Of a stretch of 64,000 nucleotides of DNA, positions 11,641-24,330 are shown in pieces. The translations under genes and the position numbers were made by a program. The DNA is from Dasyornis broadbenti (lineage: Eukaryota; Chordata; Aves; Passeriformes; Dasyornithidae): positions 6,150,768 to 6,214,767 of the forward strand of contig VZRN01004407.1 of NCBI GenBank assembly GCA_013397935.1, read 5' to 3'. How positions within the stretch are numbered: the stretch's first letter is position 1; each line of letters starts with the position of its first letter. Under the pieces are notes generated by a model that worked only from the letters and a program-made list of their open reading frames with translations, was not told where the DNA came from and did not search any database.

Positions 11641-14600
11641 AAAACAATTACTAGGTTTTGAAGTTCATTGTGCATTTACTCAACTGTCTCTTCACATTAA
11701 CGTAAGTGGGAACAAGAAAAAAAGAGTCAGCAGGCAAGGGACATCAAAAGATCTTAGAGAAGATGAAGGCTTTATTTTAAAGTAATATAATTACAGATGA
11801 GCATAATGTTTTACAATAAATTTAAATGTATAGTTACATCCTTATGCGCTAGGAAAATATTGGTTGGTTGTCTCTCGAGTTGAAACTCTGGTACATACAA
11901 ATGACTTTGCTGAGAGAAGAAAAATAAACAAAAAAATCTCATTGCAACATCAAAGGAATGGATATTAAGGCAACAGTGGGAACAACAGAATCAGTACTCT
12001 GGGAAGTATCTACACTTATAAGGTTCATCTCTGAGGAATAATAATAAAAGATTACAAAACGAATATTTTGCACATTTCAAATCTCTCTCAGTTCAACATA
12101 TTTATTCTCCATAGGTAAACTTTGCCACATCATCATCTAATTTACAAAAAAATTTAAAAACCCAAAACCACAACACTCCATTCCCCACTGACAAATCCTC
12201 TTAGAGTTTGAGTATATAATCTGGTAAAGCCTCAGCTAATCTTCATTGGTGGTAGTATTACTGCCTCCAGTATTGGGAAATTTGCTTTTGTGTTATGTAT
12301 AATGTTAGGAGACATCTTAAACTCCAGCATGTTTTCTAGTAAAGTACAGATTTCTTAGGCACTTCATTTTCACCCCCACAAGACGTTACAGGCACAAATC
12401 TGTTTTGCAAATAATGCTTTCCCTCCAAGTAAATGAACATCCTTTCAAGGACGGCTATACATAGAATAAATATTTGGTAAGTGGAATGGAAAAGGCCCTA
12501 TATCAGGACCTCAATGTACCATGATCCCGTTGCTCGGTAGCAGAGCTAGATGTCTGTGAAACTTATATCTAGAAAAATTTTCTCTATGAGAAAGTAACAC
12601 ATTCAAACACACATTTTGATTAGCAACTCAATACAGTACTCAAATGCTAAGTGACTTAGAAGTTTTTTTAATGTCTGAATTGTGATTCCAGGAACAGGAT
12701 GGGCACTCATCTAGAGATACAAGAGCATAAGAACTTCCAATCAATTAACCACAGACAGTTGAAAAGCATTGTTCAGTTCCATGTGAGTAAATTTTGGCAC
12801 CTGAAAAAGCATCATGGTATGTAACTGCTTTCCCTTTCTCACTGAGCACATCTTTCAATTTCTAGCAAGACAAGCCTGTATCAGTCCTGACTTTTACCAC
12901 CACCCATTAAATAATGCTTCCCAGACAGGCAGTTATCATGAAATTCTGTAACAAAGTCAACATATAGATTGCTAACATACTTCAACTTTGAAGTTGTTAA
13001 AAGGAGAAGGTTAATAAGTTAAGAATGACCACTGATAGGCTAGCACTGCTAAGGACACCTTCCTACACCTAGATATATATGGTTAAGAAATGGGATTAAT
13101 TTAAAACCATCCCATTGGGCTGACAAGAGTTCGGCAGCAAAACAATCAAAACAACTCATCTCCAGATGTCCTGGTCTCACATAATTTTCAAATTCACTTT
13201 GCAAAAGCAATAAAAATTAATACTGATTATGCCCAAAACTATTGTTAGGACAAGTCTCAGGAGTCCAAACAACCATGCTGAAAAAAATCAAGCTTATGTG
13301 AAATGTGTGTCCATTAATATTTGTGTTATTAGTTTATATGGGATGAGTCAGACTATAGCTACATCCCACAATCAATCAATCATTCTCATATTGCATTCTG
13401 GGAGTTTTCTGTCTATTGTACCAACAAAAAGTAAATAAGCAGACAAACTGGCATGGATGTTACTCACCACTGCTGATGAGTAAACAGGTAAGAAAACTGG
13501 ATAAATAAACTTGTGCTAAATACATTCTACATATTGAGAGCTTCAGCTTCAGACTATCTCTGATTACTGATCTCTTAGAACAAATGTATGTATTCAACAC
13601 TGAGTAGTAATTTTCCCTGAATTACTTTTTTTTCTAAACCACAGTGCATGCTGCACCCCAAGAAAGGCTGAACAATTTATATACTACACAGAAGGGTTGG
13701 AGTTACAAAAACAGAAAGAGAAAATGTAATTAATAGACAGACTTTACTGTTTCATAATATTTCGTCTAAAAGGCTCCAACATTTCATTGAAATATAAAAT
13801 TATACCTAAATTTTTTTTTAAATTCTTTTTAAAAGAAAAAGCCCTTGAATATATTTTCATTACCACTCAGAAAGGTTTTCAGATACACATTCATATGTGA
13901 ACACAAGTAAATCAACACTAAGTCTAAACTTGAGCCTAGAAAAGTCTAGAACCATTCATCTCACAAGGGAAATTTAAGAAAGATTTAAACTGTCCCATGT
14001 TACCTAATCCAAGCACACACAGCAAGCAAAAACACACTAAAAGTACACAAGTGAAGAAGTTGTCCCTGTGACAGAGCACCCAGCACACACTGAGCACACA
14101 CTGCAAGTCTTCTCCTTAACACCTCAGATTCAGGTCAACCTTATGCTCTTTCTATGCTTGTTTCTTTCTTTCCCCAGCAGAAAAAGCAGAGTATTCATGT
14201 TACCTTAATGGATTGAGCTCCATTTTAACAGAGCTATTAAAAGCCACGCTTATGCCATTATTTTTTAAGTATTTTCTGCAAGACCACATTGGAGAGTGCC
14301 CTTGCATCAGCTGTGAAACTTTACAATGACAACTGCATATTTCTATCGAGTTTTGGTGTCTGAAATGACGTCCTCAATAGTGTCCGTGATTTCTCAACAG
14401 CTTAAAAGGAGAAAATTATCCAGCTGTACACAGAAACAGTCAAAAACCAAAAGCCATTATGACTACACTGGGGAAACTGGCTCCACACAGTGTTTTTGCA
14501 AGGATCCTATTTCAGACTACAGTACACATTATGGACAAACACACCACAACTTCCCCAGACTGAAAAACAAATATCAGGTTGTTGTAAGCTTGTTTTATCT

Positions 14601-17600
14601 TTTAAAACCAGTCTTACCCTGGCAGCATCTCTAGTTCAAGCTAATTGTGAGCGACTTCAGACATCAGGACAACGCTGTTCCACACATCAACAAAACTGAG
14701 AACTGACAGGTAGACTACAAACAATGACAATCACCAAGCAGCAACTAGGTTAGCTTAAGTTTGGTTTTGCTTTTTTTTTGGAAGGCCCTCAAGGCATAGA
14801 AACTAGTGCATAGACTGCAATGAGATATGCAGATAGAGTCCATACGGTCAAACTACCCTGATTTTCAAACAAGACTCAATCGCTATGCAAAGATGTCACT
14901 GAGTGATACCAGTAACATTGATAATCAACAACATTTTTGCCAGTAACAACCTTTAATCATCTGTATCTCAGTGTTTCGAAGTGATATATTTCAAAAATGT
15001 CAAAACTCAGTGAAATGTGGTACTAAAATTAATAGTCTGTTTGCTTTCCCTATTGATATACCAGGTTTCAGACTGTCAAAGTGCTTTTAGTTGTAAAAGA
15101 AAAAGTACAAAGTTGTTTTGACAACTACAAAAAGATTTATCAGTTACATGTACCTGCTGAAGTACCTAGATTCTCAAAGTGAAAATGAGTGTATGCAAGG
15201 TTCTAATACTAAAAGTTGTCAAGTGAATATCAATATATAATCTTGCAAACAAGATAAACTTTAAATTATTTTATCATATAGCATATTACCTTGAGCTAAG
15301 GTGTGCACCTTAACAATACTAAATTAACTTTCTACATCTGCCTTGCTTTCAGTAGGCATTTTTTTTCATGCTTGCAAAACTTGGGTTCATCTGTGTTGTA
15401 AAGTGGATTTATTTCTCGCTAAGCCATTTATGTGTAATATACCTCATATGTATAAGTATACCGCAAAATGCGTGTACAAACAGAGAATAATTCACACTCA
15501 TATTCTCTGTCCCTCATCTAACTCACTTGAGCTAATATTAGCAGAATAAGCACAGAAAAAAAAAATCCTGAAAAGATTAGATTTCAAATTCACACCATGA
15601 GACTATCATCATTATTATTATTAGGGAAAAAAGGGCTTTATTGCATCTCATCAAAATCCTTTGCAATCTGGAAAAGAGGAATATTCACATCTGTTAAATT
15701 GCTGAGACAGCAAAAAAGAAAGTAACAAAACCCTTTCATGTACTATTGCTCAAATTTATTATTAGAATAAATAATGCCTACAGCTTTCCATTCTTTTTTA
15801 AGTCTAAATTACAGAGCATCAGTCAGTCTTATTGGGATATTCCTTAGTTCTAATTGTCTGCAAGCTATTTTACATTTGCTTTAAGAAGCTCTGATAGAAA
15901 CAGACTTTTATAACAAGTATTCAGCATTGATAGCAAAAATAGCAGAAGTGGACAACAGTAAACAAATTACATTTACAGTTTAAGATTCATATTCCTAAAA
16001 CACAGCATGCAACCAGTAATACTACTTCGTGAAAGATGGTTTCAATATTACAATTATAAATTCTATCAGACAAATAGTTGTGACTGTATTAGACTCCACT
16101 TCACAAGTTACATTGGATGTAGTTATTATAAAATATTCTGTTAAAACTTTTAATATTTCAATTTACTAGCTTATTTCATTATTGCACTAAAATATTCATT
16201 AAGAATTATCAAGCACTGCTCCATACAATTCTCTAAGATATCTCTGCTTTTCAGGTACAGCATCCCTAGAGAACACCAAGATTTTTAGCCCACATTTTTT
16301 TCCTTGTATTTGCCACAAAGGGAAATGAACTTCCCTCAAAGTTTCATTCTCCATATCAAATCAACATGACTGACAATTAGTACTTCCTGCCGCAAGGACA
16401 GCTAATAAAGCACTGGAAACCTACCGCAGGTTTCCTCCCTTCACTATCACATGCAAAGCCTGAGAAACAGTCTGTAATCTGACTAATTCTGAACTCATGT
16501 CACGCTCAAAAGGAAGCTCATTCTTTTATTTGCAGCTGTGTTAGTAACTAAAATGGAACTCTATTCCACCACCCAAACCCAAAGTATCTTTCTCTTTTCA
16601 GCCTTAACACCCTCAAAATCAATTAATAGCGTCATGCTTAAAACAACTGCATGAAAATTCTGCAGTCACTTTATCCATATTTATTGTATAATGAAACACA
16701 GACTAGTACAGGTTGATCATGAAGAGACCCTGGTGCTCTACAAAGCTTAAATTATTCAATTGTGCAAAATACACCATTACATACCTTTAAATATCAGCAA
16801 AAGTTAGGACTGTATTTAGACAATAAAAGCAAAGAATCATTTTTCTTAGATGATATCTTAATGCCTCGAAGAAGCCTGTACACAACTACAGAAGTTTTAT
16901 TTGAAACTTTCTCACACACTCAAATTCAACACAAAGGCAAATTTTCTCAAATATGCCCAATAAACAAATGTTTCTCTAGAACCTGCAAGTATTATATGAA
17001 AAATGTGCAGTAATTTATATGATTGCCTATTTAAATCATCACTGGCTCATCACCAGTGAATCCCATCTAGCCTTCCTCATGAAGGCTTAACAAATGTTAA
17101 AAAAACCTCATATATGCAAGTTCAGTCTCCAAAAAGAATACAAAAGAGAAAACAAAAACCTTGGATTTCTTATACTCAGAATACAACACTCCTAGCAAAT
17201 AAGATTCATGCAAAACATCTGGTTTTCAGGTACAATGAAACAGCAAGGCTATACCTAGCAAAAACAAATAGTTGAGTAACATATAAAGCAAGAAAGTACA
17301 GCATTACTTCCTTTGGTATCAGCACACAGTTACAAGGCCCCACATAAAAACCTCTTCCCTTTTAGGGATTAAAGATTATTTCCACCAGCAGAACATCCCT
17401 GTTATGGTTAAAAAATAATTTTTCTAAATTCTTACTTGGAAGTGCTGGACTTCAGAGTAGGAAAACTTTCTTCTTTCCACCAACTCCTTCCAACTGAAAG
17501 CAGTAAATGGATTCAGCACTTGAACTTAAAAAGTGAGGTCTGATGTGCTGTTCTTCAAGGATTGTTTGGACATAGGCTGGATTCACCTTGTGAACAATAT

Positions 17601-20270
17601 GCCACCTAATGTTCCCTTCTACAGCTCAAAATAACCTCCCATTCACTATCTAAATCCTTCTTATGGCATGACAAGGAAAAATTAGGATTTTCTACACCTA
17701 TACAGTTTGGAATAAGGTCAAAATAAATGCCTCTCCCTTTACAACTTCAAGATCAGCTATAGAATCTTTTCTTTGAACATCTCTGCTTAAGGAAATAGCT
17801 CTTGTTAATGCTGTCTCCAAGAAAGCCAAGTCAAGTCAGATTTACCAAAAGACCACCACAGAGACTTCTCAAATGTGATTGAAAAATAAAAACTCAAGGA
17901 GCACGATCAAAAACAATACAAAGGCCAGGCCCCAGTCCTGAACTAAAATAGTAGAAATGTCATGTACCAGACAGATATGAGCAGTGCAGCAAGGCAGAAG
18001 CTAAGAAAAATTAAAAGGATCAATTAAAAAGACAAAGGAACAGTAATTTCGTAGGAAAATTCAGTTTAAAGTATTATCAGGACTATATCCATAGGAGCAA
18101 AAAGCAAGGTCCAAAATGAGCAGACCTCCAAAGCAAAACACCTGATGGTAACAACCCAATGTCCAACATTAGATGCTTTTTAGAGGACTTAATGGCTAAT
18201 GGATGCAACCTGTTTCCAAAGACTGGCTGCTCAGCAGCAGCTGGAGCATATCAAACGCACCTCTGAGGAACATCCTACAGTTCAACTGTTTGCCAAAAGA
18301 ATCCAGACTCTGCAGATCCAAACACGTGGAAGAGCAAAAGAGATGCCTCCAAAACATATGCCTTATCCAGACTGAATGGGCAATGCAGACACATGCTAAA
18401 AGTCAGAGGGAGCAGAAGCAACATTAATTAGCCCTCTGGACAGGACAAGGCTAAGGACCTGAATTAACAGTTTGGCAATGGAAGCAAAGTATAAACAACA
18501 TACTTTGTTGAGGGGCAGAGACAAAATTATGCATGCTGAAATGAAGATCTTGTTAAGGATGCTTCTCCTTTTTATAATCTGGTTTAGGCTCAGGTAACCG
18601 TTTAACACATGAAGCCATTCAAGAAGTAATATGATGGTAAAACAAGACTTCTTCATCCAGACAAGTGCAATATAGTTCCAAATTTAGTGCCTGTTTTCCC
18701 TCCGTTAAAAAGTAATCTGATAATTGGTACATTTTTGTTTTAAGCAAAGGCTTTTTAGTCACTGATTTACATGTTCTGAATGGAACAATGAAGTTCAGTA
18801 TGATAAAATCTATACACAGTAAATTGCATTAAGCTACTAATTAGTAGTTTCTTAAAGTATACCTGACACATTGAATCTATGACACTATTAGGAAATGGTA
18901 AGTTCCGTGGAACCCAAAATTTATTTAGATATCTCTTTCTTTTGCTAACAGTGAAAACCAAGGACCGGACGGATCTCACCAGTAACACTATTAGGAAAAA
19001 GGCTTAGACTTGTTTAATAAATAGGAAATCATCCTTGCTCATTTTGGTTAGATTATTGCATCTAGTCAATCAGTGTTCACGAGTCTAACACTGTAAGACT
19101 ATACAAACTAGTGCTTATGATAGAAAAGCAGAAAGCTAGAGCAGCAAAGGAAACATGGCAAGATTCGTGAACAGATTGTGTTCTTGAGGGTTGTCACAAG
19201 GAATTGGTAACATGATTATTGGAGCCCTTGCAAGACCAAGACCAAGCTGAATCCAGTAAAACATCTAGCAAAATGGCTAAGTAAGCATTTTACAGGCTCC
19301 ATCCAGTGCTGATATGGCTGTAGCCTGTCATATAGAATCTAAACTCTTCTCCATCTTCTATTCATTGGTGTGTCCTGAGCAGATGGAATTTGACAGTGAT
19401 AACAGTGCTTTCTCTAAGCCAACTTTTTCAAAATCACTTCCTCCATCTTTATGAAAAATATGGTAATTTGCTCATGTTTCCATGGAGGGAAGGTAATATT
19501 GAAATGCAGGGCAGTACAAATAAGCAAGTGAAAGAAGGGCAATAGCACTGACCACTCAGTTCCATGCCTGCCCAAACGTATTCCCACAGTCCTCTGCACT
19601 ACAACAGCGACTGAAGTGATCCACGATGTGCTACCCAGTTATTTACTCCAGCAGCTGAAGTATCAGTGTCCAGACTGAATTTTTCTAATGACTATTTTAC
19701 ATTTTTTTCCCTTTTTTTTTTTAATCTATAACGGTGTACTTACTTTGTATCTCCTTATACTTATTAGGATAATATCCCATATTCATCCTCTGCTTTTCCA
19801 GTGAGTCTACTACATGGGCAATCTGACAGCTGAATTATGCATGGCACTGCTGTCAGTCTCAGAGACACAAATGCCTTTCTCCTACAGCCAACAATCTGAA
19901 GCCATTTAGCACCAAGCTTACGCAACAATAAGCAGAAGTAGCACCATACCTCTACCTCCCAAACACCCCTACCAGCAATCTTTCTTTTCCCTTGTAAGCT
20001 TTCTGATGGACAGCTCTCACTAAATTTTACTTTAAAAAACAGTATACTTCCATAGCACATTGCATAAGGCTAATGGCTTATTAAAATTAAACTTCATCTT
20101 AAGACAAACCCCTCATAATACAGAGTATCTCATTTTTAAAAGCCATAAATATTTCCAGGAGGACCATATTTATGCAAACACTGCTATCCCAGGCAGTTGG
20201 ACTTGGCAGTTCATGCATAGGTGGATTAAAAAGAAAGGGCAGGGAATGGGTCAGATGCAGAGGAAGAGCT
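11641..20270. other. Long A+T-rich non-coding stretch, no gene seen
   Basis: About 8.6 kb holds no frame above about 102 codons, no recognisable domain and no RNA gene. A short (ATT)n run lies near 15610-15623 and a T11 tract at 19712-19722. The longest frame, plus strand 14326-14634, has no family signature and no coding-like context. I see no transposon of a family I know. Confidence 0.65.
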
Positions 20271-20800
20271 GGTCACTTCATTTATTTACCTAATCTGCTT
20301 GGCTATTGCTGGCCAAGTTTGCTCTTGGAACAATGAGAAAGGCCAATTAATTTATCAATCTGTACTCCTCTCTGCCATAACATATTTTCCCCTTGCCAAC
20401 AAAAAACGTGTCCATTATCAGCCAGGTCCCTGTCCTCCCAGGCAGCTCGTGCAGCTGTATAATTACACTTCTTCCCTTGACAACTTGCATGATTGTTTTC
20501 CTAACAGTATATTACTTCGTTAGTACTTTCCAATATACGTTATTTTTAAACTGTCACTTTTGCCCAACTCATCCCAATTCACACTCGTCTGTTTATCATA
20601 ACAATCATTAATAACTGTCACTCCACGCCATCAATTTAACGAACTCACTCCCTCATTAGCATGTTCTAGCATTTGTTCCGTAGAAAGGCTGATTATTTTC
20701 TACAACAGGCCAAGCCAATTACTTTAGTGAAATGGAATCACATTAATCAAAACTTAACAAGGTGGCAAATTTAAAGATATCAGATTGCAAAAGACAGCAT
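20271..20800. promoter_or_regulatory. Candidate enhancer: SOX, homeodomain and MEIS-type sites
   Basis: A compact array reads AACAAT (20600-20605, SOX), CATTAATAA (20606-20614, homeodomain) and CTGTCA (20615-20620, the reverse of the MEIS/TGIF core TGACAG). GGCCAATTAATTTATC near 20351, several CpGs, and ATTAATCA at 20742-20749 fall in the same block. There are no low-complexity runs and no credible coding frame. These families commonly co-bind developmental enhancers. Function and conservation here are inferred. Confidence 0.35.
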
Positions 20801-21974
20801 AACTAATATGTCAATGTCAGAGATACTACGTAGGTATGCAGCAGCTGTACTAAATATATCTCTTCACGAAGGCCACATGAATTTTGACATTTCATATGAT
20901 CTGACAACTACCAAAGTGATATTAGAAGGCTGGAGGCTGGGCTGAGCTGCTCCCAATGATTTCTGCACATTCTGGCAAGGGCAGCAAAAAAGTACAAAGG
21001 GTAAGGAGAAAAAGGAAATGGTGACTACATATGTCCACAATGCCTGGTAGATGGCACTTTATCATGTACCTCTATGCCAAGATATTTTCTCTTACACTTT
21101 AAATGATGATGCTCATCAATTGTACCCTGACAGCTGCATCAGAACCAGCTGTAAATATGCAACATCCAGCAGTGTGAAAATATGCTGACACAACAAACAT
21201 ATATTAGTTTTTACCTTTTGGTCTACATTGCAGAGAGGATGGAAGAGTCTTCCCACAGCATCCTTTTCCTTTTAATGAGTAAGTTCACACTTTTATTTTT
21301 CTCTGTCACTTTCAGAGAAGGTTTAAAGTCAAAGAACCTGCATCCCAAATCTTCACACAATCCAACAGTTCAACCATTTCTAAATATACTTTATTTATGC
21401 AGTAGTAGAAGGTAAGCACTCACCATTAGTCCTTACCAGTGGGCAGGAAATTACAGCTTTGTTAAACACATCTCAATGCTCTTTGGTTTTCCATAGAGAA
21501 AGAAGTAAATGCTCATGGCTCATTTAAAAAAAAAAAACCAAACCAAAAACTAAAGGGAAAAATATCCCAAGGCTTACAACTTCTGTTGTATAATATTATT
21601 AGGCTTGGTTGTATCATGCAGTTCAAGAAATTGCACAGTGATTCATTTTTTACAACTTAAATAGCTATTTGCTTCAGTTGCCAGGTTGAACATGATAAAT
21701 GTATATGATAAAAAAGAACAAAGAGAAGGGCCAGTTCTTATAAACCTACAACATTAGTCAATGTATTAACCCATTCCTTTGTAACTGTTGGCATTTTAGT
21801 GTTCATCGTGGACAAGTCTGCTCATTTCAACCTGCGTTCTACTAAATATTTGGATTTGGACAAATATATGATATATGAAGAATTGCTCATTTTCATTAAC
21901 CTCTAAACTTCCAGTACTTTTAAGATGCAAAGTTAAGCCATCACCTAATCTAAAATCAGAGGAAAGCTAGACTA
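20801..21974. other. Non-coding DNA, no gene seen
   Basis: No exon, RNA gene or recognisable repeat was found. An A12 tract at 21526-21537 is followed by a short ACCAAACC-type low-complexity run. Confidence 0.65.
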
Positions 21975-22047
21975 AAAACAGAGCTCAAAGATCACCTCAT
22001 CTATCCCATACTTGTTGATATAATCAAGTTTATGCAGGCTGTGGCCA

Positions 22048-22052
<5 letters not shown>

Positions 22053-22081
<29 letters not shown>
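22053..22081 (+). repeat. A29 homopolymer
   Basis: This is the longest homopolymer in the window. It lies inside the CR1-like remnant, 16 bases before the run of N. Such tracts stall polymerases and break assemblies. It may instead be the poly(A) tail of a separate small insertion whose body falls in the gap. Confidence 0.95.
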
Positions 22082-22084
<3 letters not shown>

Positions 22085-22097
22085 AAAAGAAGGGGCC

Positions 22098-22107
22098 NNN
22101 NNNNNNN
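22098..22107. other. Assembly gap (10 N)
   Basis: Ten unresolved bases follow AGAAGGGGCC. A run of exactly ten suggests a placeholder rather than a measured length, so the true distance across the gap is unknown. Minus-strand frames that cross it are not meaningful. Confidence 0.98.
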
Positions 22108-22345
22108 AACATTTATAAGAAGGTGCACTCATTTGCCCATGCTCATATTGAACAGTACTTATTGTGAGAAAACTTCTCCTTATATTCAGCCTATATTCCT
22201 TCTGCTGCCACGTGAGCATTATTTGTTTTTCTTTCTCTACTGACTCTGCAGAACAGCTGGTTACTAAAAAAAGGCAGTGGTCGTTTTTCACATATTTGCA
22301 GGCTTATACACGTCTTCCTCCCAACACCTATCCTAATTTGAATTT

Positions 22346-23450
22346 TTTCCAATTCACTTTTAACAGTCAAAAATGCCATTTTAATTTCTAAGATAATACT
22401 GTGATGTAGATACTGAAGTAGAATTTTTGCAAAAAAGTTAAATTAACTCACTAACACCCTTAGAAATACTTGTCTCATATGATATCAACTAGTACCTTTT
22501 GGGTTCATTATTTCTAATTAAATTCAAATGACATGTTAATAGATACTAAACTTTTACATGAGAGATGTCATTTAAATGTGGGATTGATTTATCTAGAAAC
22601 ACTAATTGTTAAGATTAACACAAGCATTTCTAGCAAAAAAAATTTTAGAAGAGTAACAGGAAAAAGATTTTTTACATTTGAGCACACAAGTATGGGAGAC
22701 AAGACATTCAGATTGTTTCAAGGAACACTTTGGTGCCCCAACTAGAAGTGAAACTTTCTCTGCAAATGATGACATGCTTTTTTCTTTTAATTTGCATTTT
22801 TATGATTACAGGAAAGTGAATAAGATCAATACAAAACAGAATCTAAAATACCATCTTGTTTCACGTTTGAGAAGACATCGGCAGATTTAGAGTTCTCACT
22901 CTGGATTTTCTTGATCCAAGGCGAGAACTAAGCCTTCACATCCCCCAAGTAACTAACTTCTATTTCAGTTGTTTCTGCAGACACCGTGTAGCACACAGAC
23001 ATGAAAGAAACACCATGAGGTTCACCAAACCGCTGACTGCCAAACTCCAGCCGAAGCAGAGCCGAGGCCAGGCTCAGTGAACACCGCTCCTGCCCATCGC
23101 TGACATTCCACCCTTCTGGGCACCAAGGCTGTAACAGGGAGGATTTCTACTTCCACCCCCTCCCAACCACCAGCCTGGTTAAAGAAATATTCTGTTTTCC
23201 TTGCAGCAATAACTATCACCATGATAATAATAAAATGTGCATTTCCACCTTTTCTGCACTATTCAGTACAGAACTTTTTAAAATTTAAGGTTTAAAACGT
23301 GTTAAAACAACAGCCTACATTAAAATAATGGATTCATGTCTCAAATTATTACTACTAACTACTACTTTTGAACTGTATTTTATTAATTTAGTTATTGCTT
23401 AGAAGACTCCTTCCAAAGCAATATATTCATATCTTTTCCCGTTTGCTATC
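22346..23450. other. Non-coding DNA with a small GC-richer, CpG-bearing patch
   Basis: Most of it is A+T-rich without exon or repeat. At 22990-23200 composition shifts and several CpGs occur close together, which is unusual for the neighbourhood but far short of a CpG island. The frame on the minus strand there (23022-23222) has no recognisable product. Confidence 0.5.
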
Positions 23451-23705
23451 TTATTCTTTCATATCAATTAATTTCCAAAGATGACAACTTGAGCTAGTCT
23501 TTGTAACGGTTCTCACTTTGTATGAATAAATTATGCATAACAATATAGCTCTGTTCATAACCATTCAAGGCAGAATATATTCTCATCTGATGTATAATAA
23601 TTTGGAATTGACCTGCTAAATATAAAAGTAAATAACAAAGTTCTCTGCCACAAATTATGCTAAAAGCTCCATTGTCATCCATTCCTGTGCATCACTTAGT
23701 TAGAA
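23451..23705. promoter_or_regulatory. Candidate enhancer with SOX-POU composite site
   Basis: TTATGCATAACAAT at 23531-23544 joins a POU-type half (ATGCAT) directly to a SOX half (AACAAT). It closely follows the known SOX-OCT composite read in reverse (ATTTGCATAACAATG), differing mainly by one base before TGCAT. Further SOX-type sequences (AACAAAG near 23635, CCATTGT near 23670) lie downstream. There is no coding frame of note. Factor binding is inferred. Confidence 0.35.
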
Positions 23706-24055
23706 ATGCAGAGACGCTTGTCTTTTTTAAACCTTACACTCTGAACCTTGGCATCTTTGAACTGCTTCCAGGAAGGATGTGGTGTACATATTAAATGAGC
23801 ATCATGAGTATGAACATTAAAGCAATTGAAATAAAATTAAATTTCTGGACTTGGAATGATCCATTTCTTTCAAGATACATGTAAAAATTTAGCTCCTGCC
23901 TTTTCAGCATGTGCTGCATGTTCTGTCTAAGATTAATCCCACAGGAGGTTTTTTTATTTCCTACTCTGCCTATCTTTCATCTTCACCCCAGACTAAGCAG
24001 ATGGATGTGAATTCAAAGTTTTCTGATCTTTAGCACAAGTTATGGAGGGTTATCT
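23706..24055. other. Non-coding DNA, nothing recognised
   Basis: A+T-rich sequence with no exon, repeat or motif cluster that stands out. Confidence 0.6.
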
Positions 24056-24059
24056 TTGG

Positions 24060-24330
24060 CTGTATATCTTTCTGCTGGCAGCACTCCCTTGGTGATGAAG
24101 GATTAACCACCACAGCTGTCTCTTCCCAGAATGATGCAGTGCAGCGCTCCTCAACACGACAGCATCACTTAATCTTAATGTCCGCTCTTCCAGCGCAGCC
24201 GCGCAGGACAAAGCCAATCAACATCAGATGCCACCAAGATGGACCTACTGCTTGGCCCTGGAGTCTTTCACCCTCACACACCTATTAATCAACATCATCC
24301 AGACCAATCCCAGTGTTCACTTCTTTCAAA
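24060..24330. promoter_or_regulatory. Candidate conserved block with CCAAT box and repeated 11-mer
   Basis: CCAATCA lies at 24214-24220 just after a CpG-bearing stretch (CGCAGCCGCGCAGG). The 11-mer AATCAACATCA occurs exactly at 24216-24226 and 24287-24297, 71 bases apart, close to seven helical turns. ATTAATCA lies at 24285-24292. Composition is mixed, and no open frame runs through. It could be an enhancer or a weak promoter. No transcript evidence is visible. Confidence 0.3.

Larger units (their letters stand above)
21975..22345 (-). mobile_element. Decayed CR1-like LINE, 3' end, antisense
   Basis: The plus strand at 21985-22005 (AAAGATCACCTCATCTATCC) resembles the reverse complement of the 3' tail of amniote CR1/L3 elements. 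From about 22153 the text runs CTTCTCCTTATATTCAGCC, then a pyrimidine-rich segment and a stretch ending near 22330, in the order expected for the reverse complement of the CR1 3' untranslated region. The copy is heavily diverged, too short for any reverse-transcriptase domain, and interrupted by an A29 tract and an assembly gap. The family call rests on remembered consensus texture, so it is moderate only. Confidence 0.5.

Noticed and set aside
14326..14634. 102-codon plus-strand frame
   Set aside because: It has no recognisable domain, its composition matches the flanks, and an overlapping shifted frame is also open.
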